A DNA stretch of 64,000 nucleotides, taken from assembly GCF_030035675.1 (NCBI RefSeq), contig NC_084493.1, positions 19,259,822-19,323,821 of the forward strand, given 5' to 3'. The translations under genes and the position numbers were made by a program. Position 1 is the first letter of the stretch, and each line of letters starts with the position of its first letter. This DNA is from Rhineura floridana (Eukaryota; Chordata; Lepidosauria; Squamata; Rhineuridae). The notes under the pieces are model-generated. The model did not search any database and was not told where the DNA came from. It was given only the letters and a program-made list of their open reading frames with translations. Shown piece after piece: positions 10,050-22,215 of this stretch.

Positions 10050-10093
10050 TGACCTAGATTACTGATTGTAAAGCAACTACTCTTTGCTTAGAA

Positions 10094-10417
10094 CAGTGGT
10101 TCCTAAACTTCCCCCCCACCCCTTGAAAATTCCCAGAGGTTATTCTCCCAGTTGTAGCAATTGTAATGTACTGTACTTTATGCCGGATGCTTTTCAATTA
10201 TATTGTTACTGCTTCTACTTATTAAAATTTAAATACTTATTACAATATAAGAAAGAAAAGAAGCAATGAAAATACAATCAAAAATCAATATGAATACTGA
10301 ATGCAATGGATCTACCATCTCCCGTCTTTAACTACAACTCTAGATAGGCTAAGTACATCACCTGAATGAAGCTTGTGGACCACTGGTGATCTGTAGACCA
10401 CAATTTGGGAGCTCCTG
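10094..10417. mobile_element. Non-autonomous hAT element, 324 bp
   Basis: The ends are CAGTGGTTCCTAAACTTCCC and AATTTGGGAGCTCCTG, a known style of hAT terminal repeat. Flanking 8-mers gcttagaa (10086-10093) and gctttaaa (10418-10425) match at 6 of 8. The AT-rich interior has no transposase frame. Confidence 0.7.
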
Positions 10418-10429
10418 GCTTTAAAGAAA

Positions 10430-12115
10430 GCTGCTCAGGGGCTGCAAGCCAGTGGTGGGTGGGGCCAAAAAAGTGGGTGTAGCCTAAGTGGGCAGGAGCA
10501 AAGCTGGCTGTAGATAGGGCTAGTGCACAGTCTCTTTGTCTCTGACACACACATAATATGAAGATCCTCCCTTGTAGCAATTTGGGTTGGATCGGATAGG
10601 ATATTTTTTTCCCCTAGGAATGTTTTTCGAGGGTGAGGACAGGAGTGCAGTCAGTGCACAGGGAGGGTTAGAGGGTGATGCCTGCCTGGAACCCCACTGT
10701 TGGAGAAGGAAAAATAATTTCAGTCTGAGCAGTACCAGAGTCTTCTGTGACATGAGAGAAGACAAGCCAATGACAACAAGAGAAGGAAGATGAGACATTC
10801 ATCAGGGGTTGCTTTTCTCATTACTCCTATCTCCATCCCAGGAAAACATGCAAGACAAAACAGTTCTCTCTCTTCATCTGGCTAGAGCTCCCAGCATCTT
10901 GCCAGGATCCTTTAAAAACTTTGTAAGCCTTGGCTTAATTGTTGGTCACTGAACAGTTACTAAACAATGTTTTTCTCCTTAAATCTTTTAGATACCTTGT
11001 TAGGAGAGAGCTTCCATTTTTAACAGAACAATCCGGGGTACCGGTAGCAATGAAAATGCTGAGAATCTATCATTCATATTCCTCTACAGCTCCATGTGTG
11101 CTCCAGCGTAAACATGGAGCTCCACTAACATATTTCCCCATTCCGGTCAGTGGCAGGGACTCACATCCTTCTGCATGTCTCAGGGCAGGGTCACCAACGT
11201 GGCACCCACAGATACCTCCAATTGCACATGTGAAGGGTCTCAGTCTCTGACCCATCATGGATTTTGAAGGGATATCACTCCTTTGCTCTTCCTGCTTGGT
11301 TGCTTCTACATGGAACACACACCTTTAGACATGACCACATTTCATTAGGTGACAACATTGGACATCCACCTTCATTCTAAAAGGAGGGCCAAAGAGCTTC
11401 TCTCTATGAGCAAATGCAGTGGTGGCTGATGTAAGGCTCCTTTTATCCTAGTGATGCTGGGGGTTGGGTGGACAATGTTGCCCCCTTTTGAGGTCCCATT
11501 GCTTTCGCTGTTCTTGCAATCCATTTTGGGTCATGCCACACTCACACAGCAGCCATTTGGTAACTGGCATCCACAGCACTCTCTCAAAATTCCAAACGTG
11601 CCCACTGGCCCAGAGAAGGTGCCAGCCCCTGCCTTAGGGACTGGGGACCTTTGTACATGCATTGGAGCTCCATGCTGCCCTTGCCCAAGAGATCTCTGGG
11701 TCCAAGCCATTGTGTGTATGGATATTATTCTCATGCTGTCTCTGTCTGTTTTTCATGGGCTACCAAAGCTCTGCAAGGCTGATTTGCCCTGTTGGACATT
11801 TCTACAACCTGGAGCATAGTGGGTGCCTGGCTCCTTTGCCAATCAATCTAATTATAGTTAAGCCATCGCTCAGCCTCAGGGGCTTCAAGCAGCATAGCAA
11901 ATTATTTATAGAAGGCTCCCCATGACTCAGCTACTGTTAAAAGCTGCCAGCCATCAAACTGTGCAAGAAACTGATTATGTGGCAAGTAAGGCGTTCTGGG
12001 ATTTCCAGCCCATTTGGCACTTTTGTGAATTTGGAAGTGCCAGAAACTGCCAACATGGAGCACACAACTGACCTGCTTGCTACATATCTCCCCTTTGCAG
12101 AAATCATGAGTTTTA
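10430..12115. other. Intergenic stretch without recognised gene
   Basis: Only short unconvincing frames are present on either strand. Phrases such as cagtggtggctgatgtaagg (11419) and ccagtggtgggtggggcc (10451) resemble the end of the hAT family at 26962, so older copies may be buried here. Nothing firmer can be said. Confidence 0.4.
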
Positions 12116-12117
12116 TC

Positions 12118-12225
12118 CAACTAGATCCTACTCAGAGTAGACCCATTGAAATTAATGGACCCAAGTTAATCATGTCTATCATTGTCAGTCGGTCCGTTCT
12201 GAGTAAGATTAGCAATGGGTACAAC
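12118..12225. repeat. Short foldback repeat (GAGTAGACCCATTGAA type)
   Basis: The left part, atcctactcagagtagaccc then attgaaattaatgg, is mirrored by tctatcattgtcagtcggtc and gttctgagtaagatt. The same repeat recurs at 63603-63706. It is an old hairpin-forming repeat of unknown superfamily. Confidence 0.5.
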
Positions 12226-12318
12226 CCCTTGTTTTTTCTTCTCTGGGGCTGTAAAACCACCATCCTGCTGAATGTCCCCAATTCTGTCCCAGCTTGCACT
12301 CTGCTTCCATTTTCGGCA

Positions 12319-12500
12319 TAGGAACGTAAGAAGAGCCCTTCTGGATCAGGCCAGTGGCCCATCTAGTCCAGCATCCTCACAGTGGCCAACCAGATCCTTG
12401 TGGGAAGCCTGAAAGCAGGAACTGAACGCAACAGCCCTCTCCCTTCCGCTGAGCCCTGGAAACTGGTTTTCAGAAGCATACGGCCTCCAATGGGCTAAGG
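12319..12500 (-). mobile_element. CR1 LINE 3' fragment, minus strand
   Basis: The plus strand reads taagaagagcccttctggat, caggccagtggcccatctag, tccagcatcctcacagtggc, the antisense of the CR1 end repeated at 39640, 48925 and 50106. It abuts a tRNA SINE in the same orientation at 12505. Confidence 0.7.
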
Positions 12501-12504
12501 CAGC

Positions 12505-12685
12505 TTCCTACATTCCTATGAGGTTGAGTCAGACCAGTGGCCCATGCAGCTCACTGACTGGCAGCGGCTCTCCAAGGTTTCAAACAAGGAGCCTTCCCCA
12601 GGCCTACCTGGAGATGCCAGGGATTGAACCCGGGACCTTCCGCATGCCAAGCAGATGCTCTGTCTGCGCTACTGAGCTTCCCCAA
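12505..12685 (-). mobile_element. tRNA-derived SINE, minus strand
   Basis: The sequence starts with the reversed 3' end (aggcagcttcctacattcct) and ends with reversed B-box (ccagggattgaacccgggac) and A-box sequence (gtctgcgctactgagcttcc). All family parts are present and the copy looks full length. Confidence 0.88.
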
Positions 12686-12689
12686 CTAA

Positions 12690-13655
12690 TACCCTGCTTG
12701 ATAACCTGCAATTGTCCTTAACTCGAGAGAGGGGGATCTCAAGGATTTGACTGTGGAGGACTTCAGTATGTGCGACTGACAGCTCAGGACATCCCTCCTC
12801 TCTTACCTAGTTTTGCCCTCCTTTCCCCTCATCCCTTGTTCCTTGTCCTCCTTTTCTGGCTTTTCTAACTAACTTTGCTCTGCATCCTCTTATTTTCCCA
12901 GACCCCCGTTACTCTCCTCTTTGCCTGTCCTGCTCCCTCTGTAGCATCTATGTAGCTTGTCCAGTCTCAGCCAGAGGACCTTTAGGATTAGAGCAGGTCA
13001 GCCAATGGACGCCAGAGCCCCTTCTGCCCTTCTCTGACATCAGGGCAGTTCAGCCAATCATCACCACAACACTCTTCAGTTGCTGCTATGCCACAGTCAT
13101 CAGGCTTGCGGCACATTATCCTGTGAAGAGAAATTAATTGGCACGTACTCTGCAACATGGGTGGTGGAAGACCGGCTACAGCAGATGGGCTAATCCTGCC
13201 AAGGCTGTGTTTGTCTCCAGAGCCTGTTTATCAAGCCGAGCCGGGTGGGAGTGGCCGTCTTTTGGGAACTAAAGTACTTGTGCAAACTGAGCTCCAGTCA
13301 AGCCTGGGCTGAAAGCCTGGGCAGGACACAGGCTTCAGCACTGAGCACTCTTAGGCAGCAATAAGGCAGAAAGGCAACACCCCTCCTCCTTCCAAATGAG
13401 GCAGTAGCTCCATGCCTAGCAGCACAGGGCCACCCACCTACAAGGGAGGGGCTTCTGCGTCCTCCAGGAGACTCCCCAGGAAGGCAGAAGATATATTACC
13501 TTGCAATTCTATTTTATTTTGAAAAGCAGAAACTAACCTAAAATGGTCTGATGAGAACAGAGGATGCTGAGTATTAGTTTGGGGGTGGCGAAGAGTGAAA
13601 CGGGCTCACCTGAGCACTGACACACACTCGTCCTCTTTGACCCATAAGCCACATT
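12690..13655. other. Intergenic stretch without recognised gene
   Basis: No exon, RNA gene or clear repeat ends were recognised. The base composition is ordinary. Confidence 0.4.
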
Positions 13656-13661
13656 CATGGG

Positions 13662-13852
13662 GAAGGGACGTAGCTCAGTGGCAGAGCATCTGCTTTGCAT
13701 CCAGAAGTCCCAGGTTCAATTCCCAAGATCTCCAGGTAGGGCAGGAAATGACTCCTGCCTGAAACCCTGGAGAGCCGCTGCCAGTCAGTGTAGGCAATAT
13801 TGAGCTAGATGGACCAATGGTCTGGCTCAGCATAAGACCGCTTCCTATTCAC
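13662..13852 (+). mobile_element. tRNA-derived SINE
   Basis: Full-length copy: ggacgtagctcagtggcaga (A-box region), aggttcaattcccaag (B-box region), ctgccagtcagtgtaggcaa, then ctcagcataagaccgcttcc. A (CA)n tract follows at about 13899-13920. Confidence 0.9.
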
Positions 13853-13854
13853 CC

Positions 13855-15225
13855 TTGACCAACCCTCCAGGGATCGCATGCCAGCTGTGGGAGTGGCCAC
13901 ACACACACACGTTCACACACATTATGCACACCCAGGCACATAACTCCCTCCTTCCTCAGCTGATCCATGCAGATCTGCCAAGAAGTGGAATTATCGCCCC
14001 CTCTCCACTCAGTTCATTATTGTTATGGTCATTGACCAGCATAGCCTCTCCACTCATCAAATGATCAATCTAATGATCAGGGAGGGGCAATTTGTAGCCC
14101 CCATCAGGTCACTGGGCTCTGCCCTCTCCCCTGTGTTGTGTCTACCTAAAAAAAAAAGTGGGTGCACAAATATTGTGAAGGAGCATGAAAAGTCATCACA
14201 CACACACCCCGAGACTTGGGGTGGGAAAGAAACACACACACACACCAATAACACGAGACAGATGAGCTCCGGGACTAGATGAGTGGCTTCCTACACCCCT
14301 AGCCCCAAGCCTCAGGAGCCAGCATGAGAGGGCAATTGGACAATGGCATTAGGCTACTGTGATTTCTCCTGCTGCTGCTCCTGTTGTCCCCAGAGCTCGT
14401 TTGTCTTGTGCTATGGGGGGGTGGGGCTATGATTAATGATTTCCTAATTGTTTCTTGCCCATCCCAGTTCTTAGAAGGGGAGGGCAGGTAGACTTTTCAT
14501 GCTTTTTTCAAGAGCCGGTAGTTGCTAAGTCATGCAAACGGTGGCACCAAGTTCATGTTGCCAACTTTTAAAGTTGAAAAATGCTGGCCCTCTAGGCACA
14601 GAGCATGTGAAAAGTGACATTCCTCTAACTAGAACTAGAGGAGTTTTAGCTTGTTTGTAAAAGAAAGGTCCCAAGGACAAAAAGAACCAGCCTTTTCTGC
14701 TAGGAACATTTTAAAAAAAGAGGCCAAAAAATGCAACGTATGGAACATGCATCAACTCTGTTGTCTGTGTGTTTAAGGTGGTGAACAATTCAGACAGAAA
14801 ATAAGGAAGTAAAGCTGCAAGACTTATAATTAAAAGCATTAAGAACAGCACTGATAAAAAGTCCAATTGTCAAAACTGTAGCAAGCTCTGGTAACCGAAA
14901 CCTTCAAGACAGATTCTGAAGCAGCACAATCCTAAAAAGCTAAATACTCTGACAAAGAGATAGGCCTCACAGTTACCTCTAAAACAGAGACAGCAAATCT
15001 GTGACCTTCCAGATTTTGGAGTCAGTACGCCAAACCTTCGACTCCAACTCCTCTATTTTTCCACTGTCCAACTCCGACTGTACCCAAAATTGCTTCCGAC
15101 TCCACAACTCCAACTCCACAGCCCTGGTGGCAGTTGACTGGTTAAGGGGGGGAGGTAGACTGACTGAGAGAATGAGAATCAGACAGCGCACTTTCCTGAG
15201 TCGGTTCCTGCAAGGCTTAGCTTAT
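13855..15225. other. Intergenic stretch, CA-rich start
   Basis: The stretch contains short CA arrays (13899-13920, 14200-14212, 14231-14245) and otherwise unassigned sequence. At 15022-15125 there is a degenerate run of 'gactccaactcc'-like units (actccaactcctctattt, gactccacaactccaactcc), a low-complexity pyrimidine-rich repeat. Confidence 0.45.
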
Positions 15226-15227
15226 TG

Positions 15228-15416
15228 AGGGAAGGACCGTATCTCAGTGGTAGAGCATCTGCTTTGCATGCAGAAGGTCCCAGGTTCAATCCCTGCTATC
15301 TCCAGAGAGACCTCCCTGCCTGAAACCCTGGAGAGCTGCTGCCAGTCAGCGTAGACAATACGGAGCTATATGGACCAATGGTCTGACTCAGCATAAGGCA
15401 GCTTTCTGTGTTCCTA
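15228..15416 (+). mobile_element. tRNA-derived SINE
   Basis: Full-length, well-preserved copy with A-box region (accgtatctcagtggtagag), B-box region (caggttcaatccctgctatc), the block ctgccagtcagcgtagacaa and the end cagcataaggcagctttctg. Confidence 0.92.
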
Positions 15417-16679
15417 TCCAGAAAGCTTTCCTGCAAATGAAGGCCTTCCCCAACTGGGCACCTTTCAGATATTTTAGACTACAAGCAGGCACAAATAGTT
15501 GCTATTAGTGATTTCTCTTTTTTCCCTGTCTCTCTCCAGATGCTGACGCTGAATCCATCTGTCAGCAGGAATACTGGAATCTGCACAAGTGACCCCTGAC
15601 TTTGCTCTCTACTGCCCCCATAGGGCTCATTCCTCCATTGCACTAGTATGAGGAAGCATGTCAGACTGCTCCAAAAACTAAGCTACACTAACTGGACGGA
15701 CGGACGGACAAACCTCTTGGTTCACTCCAAAGAAAAGAGAGCAAAGCAATGTGGAAGTCCTTCAATGGAAGTGGCTCTGCCAGCACTACACGAGTTCTGT
15801 GTTGGCATCAGCTGGGTTTGGAAGAGGGCAAAATGAGGCAAGGGACTGAAAAGCCTTGGCATCTTTCTTCTAACAAAGGAAGCCTTCGAGGACTTCAGAA
15901 ACTCTCTCTCCGCTGCACCATGTGAATGAAGCACAGACACCTCTGCAAGGGCTAGAATTGCATTGTGTCATTTTGAAAACAGAAACACGTCTTTCTTTGT
16001 ACTTCGATGTCCCCAGGAGCTCTGACAATTTTAATAAAAACTCAGCCGGGGAGCTGTCTGCTTTGGATGGGGGTGGAGTGGTTCTTTCTGAAGTACACTT
16101 GATGTCGGGATAATAACAGAGCCACTGAAGGAGTAATTACAAATGTCCTGTTTGGTTACTGGCATTTTACAGCCTGAAAAACACTGCCACAGGAATTGAA
16201 GTAATGTAACACTGGCAGAATTACTCTCATGGGAAGATGGACATACAGTAAGGCACTGCTACAGAACTAGGAAGGCTTAGAATTAAGCCCACACATATAA
16301 ACAAATGTTCGTGGGTGACCCTGCACAATGGCAACCTCGAGGTCTTCACCTGATGCCCACAATGCCTCTGAGCCCCACCTCCCAGTCACTGCCCCCTTGG
16401 CCATGAGATGGTGGAGTAGTTACCTTTTTCTCCCTTAGAAAGTACCTAGAGCTGAAAGAGGAAGTGGGGGAAAGCATCACTGTTTCAACTTCCTCTTTCA
16501 GCTCTATGTATTTTTCAAGGCTCAGATTAATTTTCCCTTGGAAAAACAAACTATGTGTGCATGCGCTCTCTTTCTGTGTTGGGGGTGGGGGTTAATAGAA
16601 TTGACCAGAGGGGGTGGCGCCCATGGCAATCACTCAGAAATCCAAACATGCCCACAGGGGAAAAAGTCTAACAAATCGT

Positions 16680-17130
16680 CATCATGGTGGTTTATTTGTA
16701 TGCCGCCTTTCCACAGTAATCTATGCTCAAGGCGGCTCACCACATGAACCAAGTGACATAATCCACTGTTACAAAACAAAGGTCACATAGTAAAACAATA
16801 AAAACATCTCAAGAAACATACAAGAAATTGAAACTCCATTATAATTCTTAATGTCCAACAATAAAATACAAAAATATAATCCCAATAACAGCAAAAATAA
16901 CTGACCAGCAGAATTAAATGTTGGCCCAAACAGAAGCCTCTAAACAATAGTCAAGATGGTCTCTGGCATCTCCAGGTACTAGCAGCTTTTATAGCTACAG
17001 TCAGTCAGGGCTCCACCCTCTCAGGCCAGGTGGAAAGAGGCCAATAAGCAGAGAGAGCGTCTTGCAGTCAAGGTGGTCTCTGGCACAGTCACGGTGGTTG
17101 TCCCGGATACATAAACCAACATCTGTGGTT
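16680..17130 (-). mobile_element. LINE 3' end, minus strand
   Basis: The sequence begins tttatttgtatgccgccttt and cagtaatctatgctcaaggc, the reversed end of a LINE tail (…ccgccttgag…aaataaa). An A-rich non-coding stretch and then former coding-end sequence follow. The family is probably L2 or CR1. No open frame is left. Confidence 0.5.
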
Positions 17131-17355
17131 TGTGTTTAAAAATTCACCATCCGTCGATAGAAACATAAGGTATTTGTGCTTGTCTCAGACAGAGATAGCT
17201 TAAAACAACCTTCAAATAGTACTGTCTACTGACAAAACATTGCAGCCATCTTCCCATAAGGCAGGTGCCCCAGCAAGCGAGAAAGAACGCCTCAAAACAG
17301 CCTTTGAAATATCAGTTAGGGTTGTTCCAACCCCTCCACTTCCGAGGGACTAAAC

Positions 17356-17705
17356 CAAGGGCAGAGAACCTTCTACAGCCCAAGGGCCGCATTCCCTTCC
17401 TGGGCATGCTTCCAGGGGCCGGCCACATTCCAATGGTGGAAAGGGCTACAGGCAAAAGTAGGCAGAGCAATGAATGTAAATTTTACCTTTATGGAGTAGG
17501 CTTGTTTCTGCACACCTCTCTCTCTCCTGCATCTGGAGAAGCAAGAAGCATTACTAGAGTTCAAGGACACCTTCCAGCCAGGCGAAAACACTAGAGGGAA
17601 CAAAGCAGCACAAGTGAGGGTGTGGCCTGGGGAGAGGGGCGTGGCTAAGGAGGAGGTGGGATTCTGAAGGGCCAGATACCCCGGGCCTGTGGCTCAATAT
17701 CCCTG
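17356..17705. mobile_element. Non-autonomous hAT element, 350 bp
   Basis: The element runs from CAAGGGCAGAGAACC to TCAATATCCCTG. It is flanked by the perfect 8-bp duplication gactaaac (17348-17355 and 17706-17713). Internal words (gtaaattttacctttatgga, gtgtggcctggggagagg) are shared with the element at 55770 and, inverted, with 51883. It contains no transposase. Confidence 0.88.
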
Positions 17706-17939
17706 GACTAAACCAAATGCATGTATACAGAGGCACTTGTGGGGCAAAAGCAGGAAAAAAGCCAATTGTTGCCTTGTGACTAGGGGCTTGGTTTTCCCTC
17801 CAAAAACGTTTGGAAGCCATACCCTTGTGAGTGGTAGACCAGACCTGTGCTTAAAACACACTTTTTTTCAATTTGCAATTGTGACAAGAAAAAAGTATTT
17901 TTTAAAAAAAGCACAAAACATTATCATAAATAGATACCA

Positions 17940-18145
17940 TTAATTTACGGCTTGGTGCCAAAATAGGCCGTTTACAAAGTATACAAACCAATTACACAAA
18001 CATTAAAATATACTCATCATTAAAATACACAATAAAACAATCCGATTAAATTAAAAACACCCCCCATTCAAATAGGCAGTGAAACAATCCCATTAATAAA
18101 GGAATACAGCAATTCAAAAGGGAGACTCGGGTGGAGCCATGAAAG
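17940..18145 (-). repeat. Probable LINE 3' tail, minus strand
   Basis: The start taatttacggcttggtgcca and the A-rich interior with repeated aaaatac and aaacaatcc words resemble other antisense LINE tails in the window. Assignment is tentative. Confidence 0.35.
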
Positions 18146-18866
18146 AAACTCCTGTGGAAAAGCAACCGATACACAACAGAGTCACAATCTGCAATCTGGA
18201 GGCAGTAAACTAGTTCTGCTTCGAAAGGTAATTGTGGGCGGTGTGGGGCGGGGAATGCATGGACACAAAGGCCCTTGGTTGGGACTGGGCTGATAATAGA
18301 TAGCTTTGGAGGACCCCAAAACAGGATATTTTCCCCTTCCTTTCATCTTTAGACTGGTTGGCCTCCCCAAAAAACAATTCAGAGGCAATTGGCGGAGCCT
18401 GGGTTATCCCCCTCCTCTGTCTGTTGCTAAGAGATCAAGCAGGAGGCTGGGGAGGGGTGGTTTGCACAAAGGAGCCTTAGCAATAGCTGAATAACTAGGG
18501 TCAGCCGGAGGGAAAGTTTGTTTAATACTTGGGGGATTTTTTTTGGGGGGGGAGGAAAGAAACATTGCATGCTAAAACCCAACCCCAGATTTATGCTCCA
18601 GGCTGAAAACAAAGAGCATTTTGTAAACGTCTACCGGGTTGTCCGTCTTTGGGGGTCAGCCATTTCCCCCTTTCCCATGCCCCAGTCCTGTCTCTTAAGA
18701 CACGCAGCTTCCTACGCTGGGTCACCTTGGATGCAGTCTCTGGCATCAGTCCTGGAACTCAAGTGTACAGAGCTTGACCTCTTGTCCCTTTAAAGCTGCT
18801 TGGATTTATATTCCAGGATATTCAGAAGCATGAAGTGGCCACTGTCATTACAGATCTCATCTGCAC

Positions 18867-19505
18867 CATACATTTAAAGCACTCTTCCACCACTTAAAAC
18901 AGTCATGGTTTCCCCCAAAGAATCCTTGGGACTGCCTGCTGTTAAAAATGCTGGGAATTGTTGCTGTAGGATGGCTCCCCTAACAACCCTCAGCGCCCTT
19001 AACCAGTAGTAGTGTGGCAAATTCAGAGGTGCAGGGTCCCTTCATGGTAGTCACGCCAAGCCCCCTCACACCACGCTTGCTTGCTTGCTCTCCGTCATCA
19101 TCTCTACACTCCTTCCCACATGCACTTTCTCCCACAATAGCAGATGTCCCTAGGAGCCAACCAGCATGAAAGGGGAATGGGTTAGCTACTGTGATGAGTC
19201 TTCTCAGTGGCTGACTCGTCTCCTTTCACTCTGATTGGCTCCAATCAGCAGAAAAGGACAAAGAAGCATGTTAGAAGACTCTTCTCACTGGCTAACACAT
19301 GTTCCTGCTGATTGGCTCGTAGGGTGCTGGAGACATAGGGACCTGTCTGGGATCCTGCTCCCAAAAAAGTAAGGGGTCTAAAACACACACACACACACCG
19401 AGACCCTTGCCCTTTACAAATGACAGTTCCCGGTATTCTTTGCGGGGAAGCCATGACCGTTTACAGTGGTACAAGAGTGCTTTAAGTGTATGTGCAGATG
19501 GTGCC
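18867..19505. mobile_element. Large foldback element, second family, interrupted
   Basis: The left arm begins catctgcaccatacatttaa and continues aagaatccttgggactg. The right arm carries gttcccggtattctttgcgg and ends gtgctttaagtgtatgtgca, its approximate complement. The middle (about 19015-19400) does not match the arms and is probably an insertion; it includes a (CA)n tract at 19383-19399. The same family occurs at 20828. Confidence 0.5.
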
Positions 19506-19914
19506 TTAGTATACTGAGTCCAGTGGACTTAAGATTTTCCCTTTTACAATTCTGTGGGCTAAAGGAAGGAACCCTGGTTAGAACTGCACAGTCCATAACA
19601 GGGAACGCTCCTGCCCCAACTAGCAATCCTGCATTTCATTCTTTGTCTTCCTCCTCTCCCCTGCCAAAAAAACCCCAAAACGCCTCCTCAGTTACATTTA
19701 CTGCAACTCTCTCCTGTTGAGATGCAGAGGCTAGATGATATCCAGCCTTTATTATTTGTTCTGATTTGTTTGCAGCGAGGTTATACAGTAATGAGCATTC
19801 ATCTTGCATTCATTTGCTTGCACAGTGGCTGTACATCTTCCCATTAATCATTTGTTCTTCATGCACTTTTTGAGTACATTTTGCAATTCTATTTCTTCTT
19901 CTCCTTCTACTACT

Positions 19915-20080
19915 ATGACAACCACGACGACTACTACTATCGTTATTTATATTTATTGCCCGCCCTTCACTAATAGGTCCCAGGGTGGGTTACAACATCT
20001 AAAATACAATATTAAAAAGAATGAAACATGTTTCAATCACAAGAACAGGATTTTAAAGTGCATTTGTTGCACTAGAGCAA
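19915..20080 (-). repeat. LINE 3' tail, minus strand, with trinucleotide tract
   Basis: Reverse-complemented, the sequence ends …ccctgggacctattagtgaa and gggcgggcaataaatataaa, a typical LINE tail. It lies next to a degenerate ACT/ACG trinucleotide tract at about 19905-19940. Confidence 0.5.
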
Positions 20081-20278
20081 CAGAGCACTTTAATACACTT
20101 TAATTTCACAAACCTAAATTTCCTGGTAGACTCTTTAATCCCTCCTGCAAAATACAGTCTGGAGGTGCCCTGATTGGGTTAATCAAATTCTGATGAAACA
20201 CCATCAGCAGTGATCAGCCTTGCTTGTCTCATCTAATGAATAAGTAGCTAAATCTATGCAAAGCACTTTGAATGCTTG

Positions 20279-20580
20279 AAAAAAAGGTAAAGGTGTCCCT
20301 GCACTTATAGCGCGAGTCATTTCTGACTCTTAGGGTGACATCTTGCGACTTTTACTAGGCAGATCGTATATATGGGGTGGGATTGCCAGTTCCGTTCCCG
20401 GCCTTTCTTTACCCCCCGGCATATGCCGGGTACTCATTTTACCGACCACGGATGGATGGAAGGCTGAGTGGACCTCAACCCCTTTTACCGGAGATTCGAC
20501 TTTCTCCTTCCATTGGAATCGAACTCCGGCCGTGAGCAGAGCTTCGGCTGCGTTACCACCGCTTACCACTCTGCACCACG
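20279..20580 (-). mobile_element. Sauria SINE (tRNA-derived, BovB-type tail)
   Basis: On the minus strand the element begins with a tRNA-like head (ccgtggtgcagagtggtaag, B-box ggagttcgattccaatgg). A unique body follows, and it ends with a BovB-like 3' tail (agagtcagaaatgactcgcg then gggacacctttacc). This is the layout of Sauria SINEs, which are moved by RTE-BovB and are typical of squamates. Short flanking repeats (aatgct) are visible at both ends. Confidence 0.82.
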
Positions 20581-20669
20581 GAAATGCTATACAAAAGTAG
20601 TTACCATAGTAGCAATGGATGTATTACAGTCATATCATGCCCTTCCTCCAAAGTAAGGCAGTATGCATG

Positions 20670-20790
20670 GCTCCTCCCCCCCCATTTATCCACACAACAA
20701 TCCTGTGAGGTAGGTTAGGGTCCCAGGGTCACCGAGCTTCATGACTGGGCAAAGATCTGAGTCTCATCAGTGACACTCAACAATCACACT
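20670..20790 (-). mobile_element. Second-type tRNA-derived SINE fragment, minus strand
   Basis: The plus strand reads tttatccacacaacaatcct then gtgaggtaggttagggtcc and agcttcatgactgggcaaag, the antisense of the body also seen at 3365 and 36920. Confidence 0.6.
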
Positions 20791-20827
20791 GTCCCGTCAT
20801 GTGAACGCTGGCCCCTTGGCATGAAAG

Positions 20828-21262
20828 TAGGACATTTGTTCCACTATTATTACACTTTAAACAGTCATGGCTCCCCCCCCCAAGAAACCTGGGAACTGTA
20901 GTTTGTTAATGGGTGCTAGAGGTGTTTGGAAATCCCTATTCCTCCCACAGAGCTAAAATTCCCAGAGTAGTTTAACAATCCATCCCTCTTCCCAGGGAAC
21001 TCTGGGAATTGTAGCTCTGTCGGGAACAGGAGTCGCCTAACAGCCCTCAGCAAACTTACAAGATCTGAACAGGGTGGTTCATGAAAGAGGTTATTTTGGA
21101 GGTTGCCGATTCATAGGGTCGCCATAAGCCATAATAGACATGAAGGCACATAACAACAGCAGCAGCTCTCAGCAGCACTCCTTTCCCAGGATTCTTTGCA
21201 GAAAGCCATGACTGTTTAAAGTGGAATGCTAGTGGAATAAGTGTATGGTGTGAATGTGGTCT
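20828..21262. mobile_element. Large foldback element, second family, with inserted BovB-type tail
   Basis: The left arm (actttaaacagtcatggctc, aacctgggaactgtagtttg) and the right arm (ttcccaggattctttgcaga, agccatgactgtttaaagtg) are inverted copies around a central cccagagtag…aactctgggaattgtagc. The right side is split by about 110 bp (21056-21165) ending tgaaggcacataacaacagc. The outer ends are worn. Confidence 0.65.
21056..21165 (+). mobile_element. BovB/Sauria-SINE-type 3' tail insertion
   Basis: The insert carries ttcatagggtcgccataagc and ends with an AAC-rich tract (cataacaacagcagca), the pattern of RTE-BovB-mobilised tails. It sits inside the foldback element at 20828-21262, so it is the younger of the two. 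Confidence 0.6.
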
Positions 21263-21904
21263 AAGTCTCAGAGTAAAAGCAAGCATCTTAAAAAGACGAA
21301 TATTACCAGCTGTGAAAATTCATATCACAAGCCTATTATTCTCCAACTTTGCTAGCATCACTAATTACCATGTGTGTGTGCCTGCGTGCATGCATGCACA
21401 TGTGTCTAGAGAGAAGGGCTGGAAATTTGTTGATGTCAAGGTTTGCTCCGTGTTGGGTTTTCAAAGTGCAAACTTCCCAGGCTCTGCCCAGACAGGCTGT
21501 CAAAGAATTACATGGAAAAGCGGAGAACAGACTGGCCTTGTCCACGCTCATCTTCTCTCTTTCATCAGGGTCCATTAAAAGAAGAAAAGGCAGGGATTGG
21601 CTGCCTCTGAAAACAGCCACATGAAGCCTCTCGTCAATTGTGACTGTATTTCACACACAGTCATAGCCAAAGCAGCTTTCATTTTCAGTGAACCCAACCT
21701 CGCCTACGTGAACTAATCCCATCTCACGCGGCAGGCATTCTCCATGTCCTCAGCTCATCAGAGCCCTCTTAGACTAAGGTGCCGCCATTTGCCACTGCTT
21801 TCCTTCCATCAACAAAAGAGGCCTCTAAATCCCAGCTCAAGGGGTTAACCCAGGTCACTCACACACAGACAAAAGTACAAAAAAGCAATGATGCATTAGA
21901 GCAC

Positions 21905-22135
21905 AACTGAGCCATGAGATAAGCATAAATACAGCCCTGCTGGATCACACCAAAGGCCCATCTGGTCCAGCAGCTTGTGCTCATAGTGGCTAACCAGATG
22001 CCTCTGGGAAACTCACAAGGAGTGCAAAACCACAGCAACCCTCCATCCCATTTCTGATCCCCAGCAACTGGTACTCGGAGGCAATCCTGAGCTAGATGGA
22101 TGGATGGTCTGACTCTGCATAAGGCAGTACCCTGT
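21905..22135 (-). mobile_element. CR1 LINE 3' fragment, minus strand, with SINE-like end
   Basis: The plus strand has ccctgctggatcacaccaaa, ggcccatctggtccagcagc and ccagatgcctctgggaaact, the antisense CR1 end. It is followed by ctgagctagatggatggatg and ctgcataaggcagtaccctg, which is tRNA-SINE-end-like. It is therefore a mosaic of two repeats. Confidence 0.55.
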
Positions 22136-22215
22136 GTCAGGGCAAATCAGCCTTTCCATAGCATATTGCTGTACTCCATATGAGCCCTTCCAGTTGAGAC
22201 CAAAGGCCCATCCAG

